NCBI RefSeq assembly: GCF_002591975.1
Contig: NZ_NVQE01000022.1
Coordinates: 31,967 to 95,966 of the forward strand
Direction of reading: 5' to 3'
Origin: Mycobacterium neglectum
GTDB lineage: Bacteria > Actinomycetota > Actinomycetes > Mycobacteriales > Mycobacteriaceae
DNA length: 64,000 nucleotides
A program made the position numbers and the translations under genes. Positions 17,058 to 24,953 of the stretch are shown here, piece by piece. Under the pieces are notes generated by a model that worked only from the letters and a program-made list of their open reading frames with translations, made no database searches and was not told the origin of the DNA. Positions within the stretch are counted from its first letter, which is position 1; every line of letters begins with the position of its first letter.

Positions 17058-18422
17058 ATGCCACCCCTGCTCACGATCACCTCACACTTCTTCCTGCAGA
17101 TTGCCGTCATCCTCCTGACCTACCGCCTGCTCTGGCCGTTGTTCCGCCGACTCGCCCAGGTGCAAGTGGTCGCCATCATGGTGGCCGGATTCCTTCTCGG
17201 CCCTTCGGTATTGGGGGCGATCTGGCCCGCTGCGCAGCAATGGTTGTTCCCCACGACGCTGAGCATCGGCGCCGAAACGTTCACCCATCCGAACCTCACG
17301 GTCATCTACGTCGTCGGCCAACTCGGGCTCGTGCTCTACATGTTCCTGGTGGGAGCGTCGTTCAAGCTGGACATCCTCGGTGCGCACGTCCGGCAGGCGG
17401 GTATCACCTCGGCCGCAGGCATCGGCGTCCCGCTGGTCTTCGGCGGTGTCATCGGATGGTGGATGGTGAGTATCGGCGGATACTTCACGGACGAGGTCGT
17501 GCCCTGGCAGGGCGGTCTGTTCGTCGCAGCCGCCGTGGCCATTACGGCGTTTCCGATGCTGGCGTGGATCATCTGCGACTCAGGTCTGCTCAATACGCGG
17601 TTGGGGACGATGGCGTTGTCTTGCGCCGCCGTCGACGACGCATGCGCCTGGGTCCTCCTTGCGACGGTGGTGGCGACGGCCAAGGGGAGTCTGTTCGGCG
17701 CGCTGCTGGCCGTCGGAGGCGGGCTGGCCTATCTGCTGTTCATGGTCTACGTCGGCCGCCCGCTGCTCGCGAGACTGGAGACATGGACGCCGCCCCGTGC
17801 CGACGTTGAACGCACCGGCGGGTTACCGATCTCCCATCTCACCGTTGTTCTCCTCGTCCTGCTGACCGCGAGTTGGTTCACCGATGTGGTCGGAATCTAT
17901 TCCGTCTTCGGTGCTTTCGTGGCCGGCGCCGTCATGCCGCGCGGCGCGCTGCTGGATGCGATTCGCGATCGGTTCGAACCGCTGGTCGCGTACCTGCTGT
18001 TGCCCGCGTTCTTCATCTACTCAGGGCTGAACACTCAGCTCACACTGATCCTGGACCCATCCACTCTGCTGATGGCGGGTGTCGTGCTCGTCGCGTCCTT
18101 CGCCGCGAAGTTCGGTGCGATCGGACTGGCTGCGCGCTGGCAGGGTATGAGTTGGTACGAGGCCGGTTCGATGGGGGCACTCGCCAACGCGCGCGGACTG
18201 ATGGAACTCATCCTGCTCAACATCGGATTCGAAGCGGGACTCATCTCGGGGAAGCTCTACACGATCCTGGCGCTCATGACGATCATCACGACGTTCGTGG
18301 CCACACCGCTCCAGCGGCTGATCGAACGTCGCCTGGCGAGATCGGGCGCGAAGTTCGGCCCCGCAGGGGAAGAACCTCACGACGAGGCGATCCGCTATTC
18401 TGCTCCTCAAATTCCGCGGTAG
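17058..18422 (+). CDS. CPA2-family cation:proton antiporter
   Basis: The 454-residue integral membrane protein has about 12 helices. It shows the CPA2/KefB-type features GFLLGPSVLG in the first helices, ITAFPMLAWI, and the ion-binding acidic pair Asp193-Asp194 in AVDDACAWV. It starts 12 bases after the permease gene, so it belongs to the same operon. Antiporters of this type occur in some antibiotic clusters, where they are thought to support self-resistance or pH homeostasis during export; that role is inferred here. The C-terminal tail of about 30 residues is hydrophilic with no TrkA-N domain, so it is not a full Kef channel. Confidence 0.88.
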   Translation: MPPLLTITSHFFLQIAVILLTYRLLWPLFRRLAQVQVVAIMVAGFLLGPSVLGAIWPAAQQWLFPTTLSIGAETFTHPNLTVIYVVGQLGLVLYMFLVGASFKLDILGAHVRQAGITSAAGIGVPLVFGGVIGWWMVSIGGYFTDEVVPWQGGLFVAAAVAITAFPMLAWIICDSGLLNTRLGTMALSCAAVDDACAWVLLATVVATAKGSLFGALLAVGGGLAYLLFMVYVGRPLLARLETWTPPRADVERTGGLPISHLTVVLLVLLTASWFTDVVGIYSVFGAFVAGAVMPRGALLDAIRDRFEPLVAYLLLPAFFIYSGLNTQLTLILDPSTLLMAGVVLVASFAAKFGAIGLAARWQGMSWYEAGSMGALANARGLMELILLNIGFEAGLISGKLYTILALMTIITTFVATPLQRLIERRLARSGAKFGPAGEEPHDEAIRYSAPQIPR

Positions 18423-18501
18423 ATAACGATTCGAAACCTGTTGTGTTGCAGCATGAGCAGCCGGTGCCGTCAATTAGCGCCCCACCATTTATGGTCACAG
18501 A

Positions 18502-19638
18502 GTGCGCCGGCGAACCGCTCTCAAGCTGCCGTTGTACCTGGCAGCAGCCGCGGCACTGACCAAGATCCCGCTCGCCTCCGGCGCGGCGACTCGATGGTCG
18601 GCCGACCGCGCCAATGCCTGGTACGCGAAGCAGGGCTGGCTGCTGGGCGCGAACTACGTCACGTCGAACGCCGTGAACCAGATCGAGATGTTCCAGGCGG
18701 GCACCTATGATGCGCACCGCATCGCCGGTGAGCTCAGCGTGGCCAAGCGAATCGGAATGAACACCATGCGGGTGTTCCTGCACGATCAGTTGTGGGCGGC
18801 CGACCGGGCGGGATTCAGCAGCCGGCTTTCTCAGTTCGTCACCATCGCAGCGAGCCACGGCATCAAGCCGCTCTTCGTCCTATTCGACTCGTGCTGGGAT
18901 CCGTTGCCGAAGGCGGGTCGCCAACGCCCGCCGATCAAAGGAGTGCACAACTCGGGCTGGGTACAGAGCCCGGGCGCGCACCGCCTGCAGGACCCGGCCT
19001 ACACCCGCGTCCTGCAGAGCTATGTCACCGGAGTGGTGGGTATGTTCGCCAACGATCCTCGCGTGCTCGGGTGGGACGTGTGGAACGAGCCGGACAACCC
19101 GGCGAAGGACTACCGCAAGGTCGAACTCGAGGGCAAGGAGGAGCTCGTCGCGGCCTTCCTTCCCCACGTCTTTCAGTGGGTGCGCGCCGTCAATCCGGTT
19201 CAACCATTGACCAGTGGTGTGTGGCAGGGTCACTGGAAGGACCCTGGAAGCCGCAGCACGATCGCCAGTCTGCAGCTCGAGCACTCCGACATCATCAGCT
19301 TCCACAGCTACGCCGAACCCGCCGAGTTCGACGCCCGCATCGACGAACTCACACCTTTGGGGCGACCGATCATCTGCACCGAGTATCTGGCCCGAAACCT
19401 CGGCAGCACCGTGGAAGGCATCCTTCCGATCGCCAAGAGACGCAACGTCGGCGCGTACAACTGGGGGTTCGTCGCCGGCCGGACGCAGACCTATCTGCCG
19501 TGGGACTCCTGGAACCAGCCCTACACCGAACTCCCGGAGACGTGGTTCAGCGACCTCATCCACCCCGATGGACGGGCCCACGACGACAACGAGATACGGG
19601 TCATCCAGAAGCTCGCTGGAGTGAGTCGACCCGCCTAG
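18502..19638 (+). CDS. Tat-exported glycoside hydrolase, GH5-like
   Basis: The 378-residue protein begins with a twin-arginine signal (RRRTALKL, hydrophobic stretch, Ala-rich cleavage region). The mature part is a TIM-barrel glycosidase of clan GH-A type. The acid/base Glu196 is in VWNEP and the likely nucleophile Glu294 in CTEYLA, with NTMRVF at an early strand, as in GH5 cellulase and mannanase relatives. The natural substrate is unknown; other bacterial or plant beta-glycans are plausible. The start is GTG, the first in-frame codon before the Arg run. It follows the antiporter gene after 79 bases and may or may not share its transcript. Confidence 0.8.
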   Translation: MRRRTALKLPLYLAAAAALTKIPLASGAATRWSADRANAWYAKQGWLLGANYVTSNAVNQIEMFQAGTYDAHRIAGELSVAKRIGMNTMRVFLHDQLWAADRAGFSSRLSQFVTIAASHGIKPLFVLFDSCWDPLPKAGRQRPPIKGVHNSGWVQSPGAHRLQDPAYTRVLQSYVTGVVGMFANDPRVLGWDVWNEPDNPAKDYRKVELEGKEELVAAFLPHVFQWVRAVNPVQPLTSGVWQGHWKDPGSRSTIASLQLEHSDIISFHSYAEPAEFDARIDELTPLGRPIICTEYLARNLGSTVEGILPIAKRRNVGAYNWGFVAGRTQTYLPWDSWNQPYTELPETWFSDLIHPDGRAHDDNEIRVIQKLAGVSRPA

Positions 19639-19766
19639 CCCTATATTGACGCAAGCGACGAAAACTCGTGCGCCCGAATATATCTCGTGACATTAAGTGC
19701 CGTTTCGCCATCCGATCGCCTCAAAAGCGCCACAATCACGTTGGGTCCCGCGTGGAGGAGCGACAG

Positions 19767-20048
19767 ATGACATGGATGATCAGGACAATGGCGGTCGCGG
19801 CAACTGTCGCGGCGGCCGCGTTGGGCGCGATCGCGGCACCAGCCCCTAGGGCCCAGGCCGATCCGGGATGCGACGCCTTCGGCTGGCGCCATCCACTATG
19901 CGCCGGAGGCGCATGGGATCAGTCGGCGAGCAGCGAATGGGGTCCATCGGCGAGTACCGAGGCGGGCCTGGAAGCAGCCCAGGAGCCGTCGATGGTGCCG
20001 AACATCGACGGCTCGATTAGTCCGCCCGGCACACCCGGCGCGATCTAG
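19767..20048 (+). CDS. Small exported protein
   Basis: This 93-residue product has a clear Sec signal peptide (Ala/Val-rich core, cleavage near APRAQA). The short mature part begins DPGCDAFGWRHPLC, with two cysteines nine residues apart, and ends in a Pro/Gly-rich tail. The ATG is chosen because GGAGGAG stands 6 bases upstream and the signal begins there. Short cysteine-pair secreted proteins of this style are common in mycobacteria; no function is known. Confidence 0.7.
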   Translation: MTWMIRTMAVAATVAAAALGAIAAPAPRAQADPGCDAFGWRHPLCAGGAWDQSASSEWGPSASTEAGLEAAQEPSMVPNIDGSISPPGTPGAI

Positions 20049-20051
20049 CGC

Positions 20052-20366
20052 CTACTCAAGTGGCGAACTCGGAATCGGCTCAATCCGTGCGGTCTGCGCC
20101 GAGGTGATGAGGTCGCCGTCGAAGTCTGCGTGGTCCTCGGCGAAATCACAACTGCTGCGATAGATCTCGACGATCCGTGCCGGGTCACTACCCGGTGGAT
20201 AACTTACGAGGGCGATCACCCGGCGGGTATCCGCACCGCCGTCGATCCAGACGCCGTGGACGGTGATCCCGTGCTTGCGCAGGCTCTGAATATGGCGTGG
20301 CCAGAAGTGCGTCGTGTATCGGCGAAGTGCGTCGTCGCTGGCCAATGTATAGGTGTGCAGCTCCAT
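20052..20366 (-). CDS. NIPSNAP-family protein
   Basis: The roughly 104-residue product starts MELHTYTL, the typical first strand of NIPSNAP/ABM-like ferredoxin-fold proteins, and continues with FWPRHIQSLRKHGITVHGVW. The family's biochemical role is uncertain; members often lie in catabolic operons. Two longer starts exist, an ATG at 20384 and a TTG at 20408 that would overlap the preceding stop. The start used here follows a GAGGA and gives the family's usual beginning. It is the third gene of the SDR/aldo-keto reductase operon. Confidence 0.7.
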   Translation of the reverse strand: MELHTYTLASDDALRRYTTHFWPRHIQSLRKHGITVHGVWIDGGADTRRVIALVSYPPGSDPARIVEIYRSSCDFAEDHADFDGDLITSAQTARIEPIPSSPLE

Positions 20367-20404
20367 GACCGCGGTTTTCCTCATCTTGTGCTGTGGTGCC
20401 GCGT

Positions 20405-21427
20405 TCAACTGATTGTGCGGGCATGTACCGGGGCATACCGCTCGCCGGTGATGCGGTCTGGAGAGAACACCTCAGAAAGGTAGGCGACTTCGTCGGCACT
20501 GATCGCGACGCCGGTGGCGGCGATGTTCTCCCGAACGAACTCAGCGCGCTTGGTGCCGGGAATCGGCGCAATGTCCAGCGGCTGGGCGAGAAGCCACGCC
20601 AACGCGAGTTGTCCTGGGCGGCAGCCCTTCGCCTCCGCCATCGCTGCGAGCTCGCCGACCGGGCGGAGGTTCGCGGCAAGGTTGGCCGAAGAGAACCTGG
20701 GGTTGGTGGCGCGAAAATCACCCCGGCCGAACTCTTCGTCGGCTTTGAGGCGACCCGTCAGCGCGGACCTTCCCAGCGGACTGTAGGGAACCAAGGTGAT
20801 CCCGAGTTCGCGACAGGTCGCTGCGACACCATCCTCGACTCCCCGTTCCCACAGTGAGTATTCGGATTGCAGCGCCGTGATCGGGTGCACGGCGTGCGCG
20901 CGGCGAATCTGGTCCGGGCCCACTTCGCTGAGTCCGACAGCGCGGACCTTACCCTCGTTGACCAGTTGGCTCATCGCGCCGACGGTATCTTCGATGGGCA
21001 CGGTCGGGTCGAGGCGATGGTAGTAGTACACATCGATGACGTCCGTTCGCAGGCGCCTCAGACTTGCCTCGCACGCCGCGCGGACGTATTCGGGATGTCC
21101 GTCGATCGCGATCCCGGTGCGCTCACTGTTGATTTTCGCCGCGAACTTCGTGGCCAGTACGACGTCGTCGCGCCGTCCCGCAATCGCGCGGCCGATCAGT
21201 TCCTCGTTGTGGCCGAACCCGCGAATCGGCACACCCCAGGTGATGTCGGAAGCGCCGTAGACATCAGAGGTATCAAGGAAATCGACGCCGAGGTCCAGCG
21301 CGGTGCGAATAGTCGCCGTCGACGCGTCGTCGTCGGCGACGCCATAGAACTGCGACATCCCCATGCAGCCCAACCCGATTGGGTGGACCGACAGATCGGA
21401 GTGGCCCAGGGTGACTCTCGTTAGCAT
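20405..21427 (-). CDS. Aldo/keto reductase
   Basis: The 340-residue (alpha/beta)8 oxidoreductase carries the AKR tetrad: Asp and Tyr in LDTSDVYG, Lys in LATKF and His in YYYHRLDP. NADPH-binding residues appear in the C-terminal PIPGTKR region. The subgroup resembles YajO/AKR13-type bacterial reductases of aldehydes. The ATG at 21427 is preceded by GGGAGAAG and starts the usual LTRVTLG strand; the long in-frame extension upstream overlaps the SDR gene and is rejected. It lies 13 bases after the SDR gene in a TetR-controlled operon, so the two probably process the same carbonyl compounds. Confidence 0.9.
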   Translation of the reverse strand: MLTRVTLGHSDLSVHPIGLGCMGMSQFYGVADDDASTATIRTALDLGVDFLDTSDVYGASDITWGVPIRGFGHNEELIGRAIAGRRDDVVLATKFAAKINSERTGIAIDGHPEYVRAACEASLRRLRTDVIDVYYYHRLDPTVPIEDTVGAMSQLVNEGKVRAVGLSEVGPDQIRRAHAVHPITALQSEYSLWERGVEDGVAATCRELGITLVPYSPLGRSALTGRLKADEEFGRGDFRATNPRFSSANLAANLRPVGELAAMAEAKGCRPGQLALAWLLAQPLDIAPIPGTKRAEFVRENIAATGVAISADEVAYLSEVFSPDRITGERYAPVHARTIS

Positions 21428-21440
21428 TGGTCTTCTCCCT

Positions 21441-22319
21441 CTAGCGGTTGACGGATCCGAGTGGATCCAGTTGCGCGTTGGTGGCGTCATCGGCGGCGGT
21501 GGAAACGCTGAGCGCTTCCCACTTCTCGTCTTCGGCGAGCAGATCTCGCCCTGCGGCAGTGGCGTAGCGATAGGCGTCCGGACCGACCAGTAGTCGAGCG
21601 GGCGGCTCAGCCATGTCGACGATCCTGAGCAGCAGCGCGGCAACCTTCGCAGGGTCACTGGCGCCCAGCTGCTCCGAATTGCTCATCGCGGCGGCAGCTC
21701 CCACGGTGGGCGTGTACTCGTCGCGGACGGAATCTATTCGCATGGAAGAACCCGCCCAGTCGGTGCGCATGCCGCCAGGTTCCAACACGGTGGTCTTGAT
21801 GCCCAGCGGTGCGACTTCTTGAGCGAGCACGCCGGAGAATCCGGTGACGGCCCACTTGGCCGACTGGTAGGCGGCCAGGCCGGGCCGAGTCAGCCGTCCA
21901 CCGACTGAGGACACTTGAACGATGTGGCCGGATCGCTGGGTGCGCATGATGGGCAGTGCCGCCCGGGTCAGGCGCACCACTCCGAGGAAATTGGTGTCGA
22001 TCTGGGTTTGGAAGTCTGCGAAGTCGACGTCCTCGATCGGCGCCATGTTGGCGTAGCCGGCGTTGTTGACGAGCACGTCGAGGCGGCCGAATCGGTCGAT
22101 GGCGGTCGCGATCGCGGCCTGGACGTGATTGTCATCGGTGACGTCGAGTTCAACGACGGCGAGGCGGCCGGGATGCTCCGCCGCGAGGTCGTCGAGCGCT
22201 GAGGTCGATCGAGCGCCGGCCACCACTCGGTGACCGGCGTCCAGGGCCGCCACGGCGACGGCGCGTCCGAGGCCCCGGGAGGCGCCGGAGATGAGAAATA
22301 CAAGCGATTGAACGGTCAT
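21441..22319 (-). CDS. Short-chain dehydrogenase/reductase
   Basis: The 292-residue classical SDR has cofactor motif SGASRGLG, NNAG, catalytic Ser in VSSVGG and Tyr/Lys in YQSAK. Arg after the glycine motif and in GARS favours NADP(H). The C-terminal extension of about 40 residues is typical of the YkvO/retinol-dehydrogenase-like SDRs. The start at 22319 is just after the regulator-gene promoter region. First gene of the operon SDR, AKR, NIPSNAP; divergent from a TetR gene, whose regulator probably represses it. Confidence 0.9.
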   Translation of the reverse strand: MTVQSLVFLISGASRGLGRAVAVAALDAGHRVVAGARSTSALDDLAAEHPGRLAVVELDVTDDNHVQAAIATAIDRFGRLDVLVNNAGYANMAPIEDVDFADFQTQIDTNFLGVVRLTRAALPIMRTQRSGHIVQVSSVGGRLTRPGLAAYQSAKWAVTGFSGVLAQEVAPLGIKTTVLEPGGMRTDWAGSSMRIDSVRDEYTPTVGAAAAMSNSEQLGASDPAKVAALLLRIVDMAEPPARLLVGPDAYRYATAAGRDLLAEDEKWEALSVSTAADDATNAQLDPLGSVNR

Positions 22320-22338
22320 GGCAGCTCCTAACTCATTA

Positions 22339-22377
22339 TCTACACCCGTAGACTCCATAGATATACAGACGTAGACT
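22339..22377. promoter_or_regulatory. Probable TetR operator region with repeated GTAGA half-sites
   Basis: A perfect inverted repeat, TCTAC-ACCC-GTAGA (22339-22352), is followed by a second copy of CGTAGACT. The two CGTAGACT copies lie at 22347-22354 and 22370-22377. All lie in the 87 bases between the divergent SDR and TetR genes. The arrangement suits binding of one or two TetR dimers. Confidence 0.5.
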
Positions 22378-22406
22378 TGCTGAGAACTATTCCCTAATGT
22401 GAAGGC

Positions 22407-22985
22407 ATGCCCGCAAATCCGCCGCGGCCGCGCAACGCCGCCGTCACCCGGGAGGCAATTCTGAATTCAGCCATCCGGAACTTCGCGCGCGCCGGATACG
22501 ACGGCGTCGGCGTACGTGAGATCGCCGGCGACGCGGGTGTCACCGCCATGCTGGTGAACCGGTACTTCGGCTCCAAGGAGCGGTTGTTCGCCGAGGCCGT
22601 GGAGACCGCATTCGCACCGCCGGTATTCATCGCCGAAAACCCGCAGGCCGTCGCACGTGACGCTGCCGCCGCACTGGTCGCACGCTCTGCTCCCGACGCC
22701 GACGACCTGGCACCGTTTCTGATCATGTTGCGGTCAGCGGCCAATCCGCGCGCGGTTGAGATCGTCCGCGAGGCGATCGAGCGTCATGTGGGGAGGCGGC
22801 TGGCCAAACAGCTCCCCGAGCCGGGTAGACGGCTCCGCAGCGACGTCGTGCTGTCGGTGATCAGCGGAGTCCTCGTCATGCGACGGGTGGTGGGCGCTCG
22901 CGCACTCAACGGGCGCAACACCGACCAGCTCGCCGAGCTGTTGGAGGCGGTGTTCGACGCCATAATCGACACCCCGTTGAGCTGA
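22407..22985 (+). CDS. TetR-family transcriptional regulator
   Basis: The 192-residue product has the TetR helix-turn-helix at the N-terminus (VREIAGDAGVTAMLVNRYFGSK), here with MLVNRYF in the recognition helix in place of the common LYYHF. The C-terminal ligand domain is of the TetR_C type with a helix-rich end. It is divergent from the SDR/AKR/NIPSNAP operon, which it probably represses until an inducing carbonyl or aromatic compound is present; the inducer is unknown. Confidence 0.92.
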   Translation: MPANPPRPRNAAVTREAILNSAIRNFARAGYDGVGVREIAGDAGVTAMLVNRYFGSKERLFAEAVETAFAPPVFIAENPQAVARDAAAALVARSAPDADDLAPFLIMLRSAANPRAVEIVREAIERHVGRRLAKQLPEPGRRLRSDVVLSVISGVLVMRRVVGARALNGRNTDQLAELLEAVFDAIIDTPLS

Positions 22986-23002
22986 CGGCACCGCAGGAGT
23001 CG

Positions 23003-23911
23003 TCACAACGACCCGGTGGCGCGCGCGACGTGGCCGGCGATCCGCGAGTACACACGCTCGGTGACCGCGACGTCCCCGCTCATGATGTTGTATCCGTGAT
23101 CCACGTCGGCCACCTCGTAGTATTCGACCAATGATCCTGCGCGATGGAGCTTTTGGGCATAGCTGTGGGCTTCGTCGCGCAATCGGTCATGCTCTGCGGT
23201 CACCACCACGGCAGGCGCGATGCCAACGATGCCGTCGGCGTTCGCGCCCCAGGCCGGTGACGCGAGCCGATGCTGGCGTTGCGTCCGGTCGGGGATGTAG
23301 GCGGCGTCGAACACTTCGCCCATCCACGGTTTCATCACCGCTTGCGCGCCGATGATCGACGTCTTGTCGCGTGTCGCGGTGACCAGGTCGAGCGGCGCGT
23401 AGTGCAACACCTGCAATGCGATGACGGGTGCACGGCCCTCCAGGGCCAGTCGCGCGGCCGCGGCGCTCAGGTTGCCGCCCGCGCTCTGACCGCCAACGCA
23501 AAGGCGCGAGCCGTCCCAGTCCCGCTCCTCTTCGGCGGCCCAGCAGAGTATGTCGTAGATCTGTTGGGGGGCAGCGGGAAAGCGATGACGCGGTGCCAGC
23601 ACGTAGTCGGGGTTCACTACCACGACGCCTGCGTTGGCGGCCAGATAACGGCACCACGGGTCGTCTTGTTCGGGGTGGCCCACGACAAACCCGCCACCAT
23701 GAACGTTGACGTACACCGGCGGGGAATCCACATGCGACGGTGGGTAGTAAACGGTCGCCGGGGCGGCGCCGTGTCGGGTGGGGATGGTGACCGCGGCGGT
23801 GTGGCCGGGAACGTCGGCGAAGCGCACAGCGTCCTTCGGGGCGGGGTTCACCGTCGCGGCGAACACTCGGGCGATGCTGTCGGCGACAACGGGAAGGGAC
23901 AGGATCGACAT
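23003..23911 (-). CDS. Alpha/beta hydrolase, hormone-sensitive-lipase-type esterase
   Basis: The 302-residue cytosolic-type esterase has the oxyanion motif NVHGGGF, the nucleophile in GQSAGG and the His in VADVDHGYN, the layout of the HSL/GDXG (Lip) family that is abundant in mycobacteria. The likely acid is Asp in AEHDRLRDEA. It would hydrolyse short- or medium-chain esters. Last gene of the GMC-oxidoreductase operon, 31 bases after the previous gene, so it may open an ester or lactone produced upstream. Confidence 0.88.
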   Translation of the reverse strand: MSILSLPVVADSIARVFAATVNPAPKDAVRFADVPGHTAAVTIPTRHGAAPATVYYPPSHVDSPPVYVNVHGGGFVVGHPEQDDPWCRYLAANAGVVVVNPDYVLAPRHRFPAAPQQIYDILCWAAEEERDWDGSRLCVGGQSAGGNLSAAAARLALEGRAPVIALQVLHYAPLDLVTATRDKTSIIGAQAVMKPWMGEVFDAAYIPDRTQRQHRLASPAWGANADGIVGIAPAVVVTAEHDRLRDEAHSYAQKLHRAGSLVEYYEVADVDHGYNIMSGDVAVTERVYSRIAGHVARATGSL

Positions 23912-23942
23912 GGTCGGTTCTCCTTCGTGAAGTTTGGTTGCT

Positions 23943-24953
23943 TTACATCCGCCCGACGTCGACGACGGCGGCAGCGAACCGTTCCGGAGCCTCCTGCGGC
24001 ACGTTGTGCCCGATTCCGTCGAGCACGCGATGTTGGTATGGCCCGGTGTACAGCGCGCGAAACGCGTTCCCGTCCTTGGCTTTGCCGTCGAAGTCGCTGC
24101 CGATCGTGATCGTGGGGACCGTGATCGGTGGCTTGTCCGCGAGACGTCGTTCGTCGGCGTCGTAGCGTGGTTCGCCGGGTGCGAGGCTGAGCCGCCACCG
24201 ATAGTTGTGAATGACGATGTCGGTGTGGTCGGGGTTGTCGAAGGACGCTGCGCTCAGGTCGTAGGTCGCGTCATCGAAGCTCCAGAGCGGGGAGGCGTTG
24301 GTCCAGATGAGCCGATTGAAGTCCTTGGCGTTGCGCCGGTATCCGAGCTCGCCCCGTGGGGTGGCGAAATAGTATTGGTACCACCAGCCGTGTTCGGCCT
24401 GCGGCGGGAGCGGTTCGAGGTTGGCGTCGAGGCTGACGAGGATGTAGCCGCTGACTGCGACGAGTCCCGTGCAGCGTTGCGGCCACAGCGCTGCAACAGC
24501 GTTGGCGGTGCGTCCGCCCCAGTCGTAGCCGCCGAGAATGGCAGCGGGGATTCCCAGCGCGTCCATGAATGTGATCGCGTCCCGGGCCAGCGCGGCCTGC
24601 TGACCGTTTCGGACTGTGTCTTTTGACCGGAACCGGGTCGTCCCGAACCCACGCAGGTAGGGCACGACCACTCGGAAGCCCTGCTCGGCGAGGATCGCGG
24701 TGACGTCGGCATAGCTGTGGATGTCGTACGGCCAGCCGTGCAGCAACACGACGGGCTGACCGTCGGGCGGCCCCGCCTCGGCGTATCCGACATTGAGGTC
24801 ACCGGCGTCGATCTGTTTGACGGGTCCCAGCGTGTGCTTCGGTGTGGCAGGGGGCGCGGGATCGTCACCAGGGGACGAACAGGCCGCGAGGGTGAGCCCG
24901 CCGGCAGTGACCGCGGTCAGCCGAGCGAAATCCCGTCTACTGAAACCGTTCAC
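23943..24953 (-). CDS. Exported alpha/beta hydrolase, Tat lipoprotein type (epoxide hydrolase/dehalogenase-like)
   Basis: The 336-residue protein starts with a twin-arginine signal (SRRDFARL) that runs into a lipobox, LAAC, so it is probably anchored outside the membrane. The hydrolase part has HGWPYD (oxyanion region), an Asp nucleophile in GGYDWGG and a C-terminal His in DGIGHNVPQ. The Asp nucleophile points to epoxide hydrolase or haloalkane dehalogenase chemistry rather than serine esterase. The start is GTG, overlapping the stop of the GMC gene as GTGA. Confidence 0.82.
   Translation of the reverse strand: MNGFSRRDFARLTAVTAGGLTLAACSSPGDDPAPPATPKHTLGPVKQIDAGDLNVGYAEAGPPDGQPVVLLHGWPYDIHSYADVTAILAEQGFRVVVPYLRGFGTTRFRSKDTVRNGQQAALARDAITFMDALGIPAAILGGYDWGGRTANAVAALWPQRCTGLVAVSGYILVSLDANLEPLPPQAEHGWWYQYYFATPRGELGYRRNAKDFNRLIWTNASPLWSFDDATYDLSAASFDNPDHTDIVIHNYRWRLSLAPGEPRYDADERRLADKPPITVPTITIGSDFDGKAKDGNAFRALYTGPYQHRVLDGIGHNVPQEAPERFAAAVVDVGRM

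Noticed and set aside
21428..21658. In-frame N-terminal extension of the aldo/keto reductase (77 codons).
   Set aside because: It overlaps the SDR gene, is Pro/Arg-rich without a fold, and the ATG at 21427 has a good ribosome binding site.
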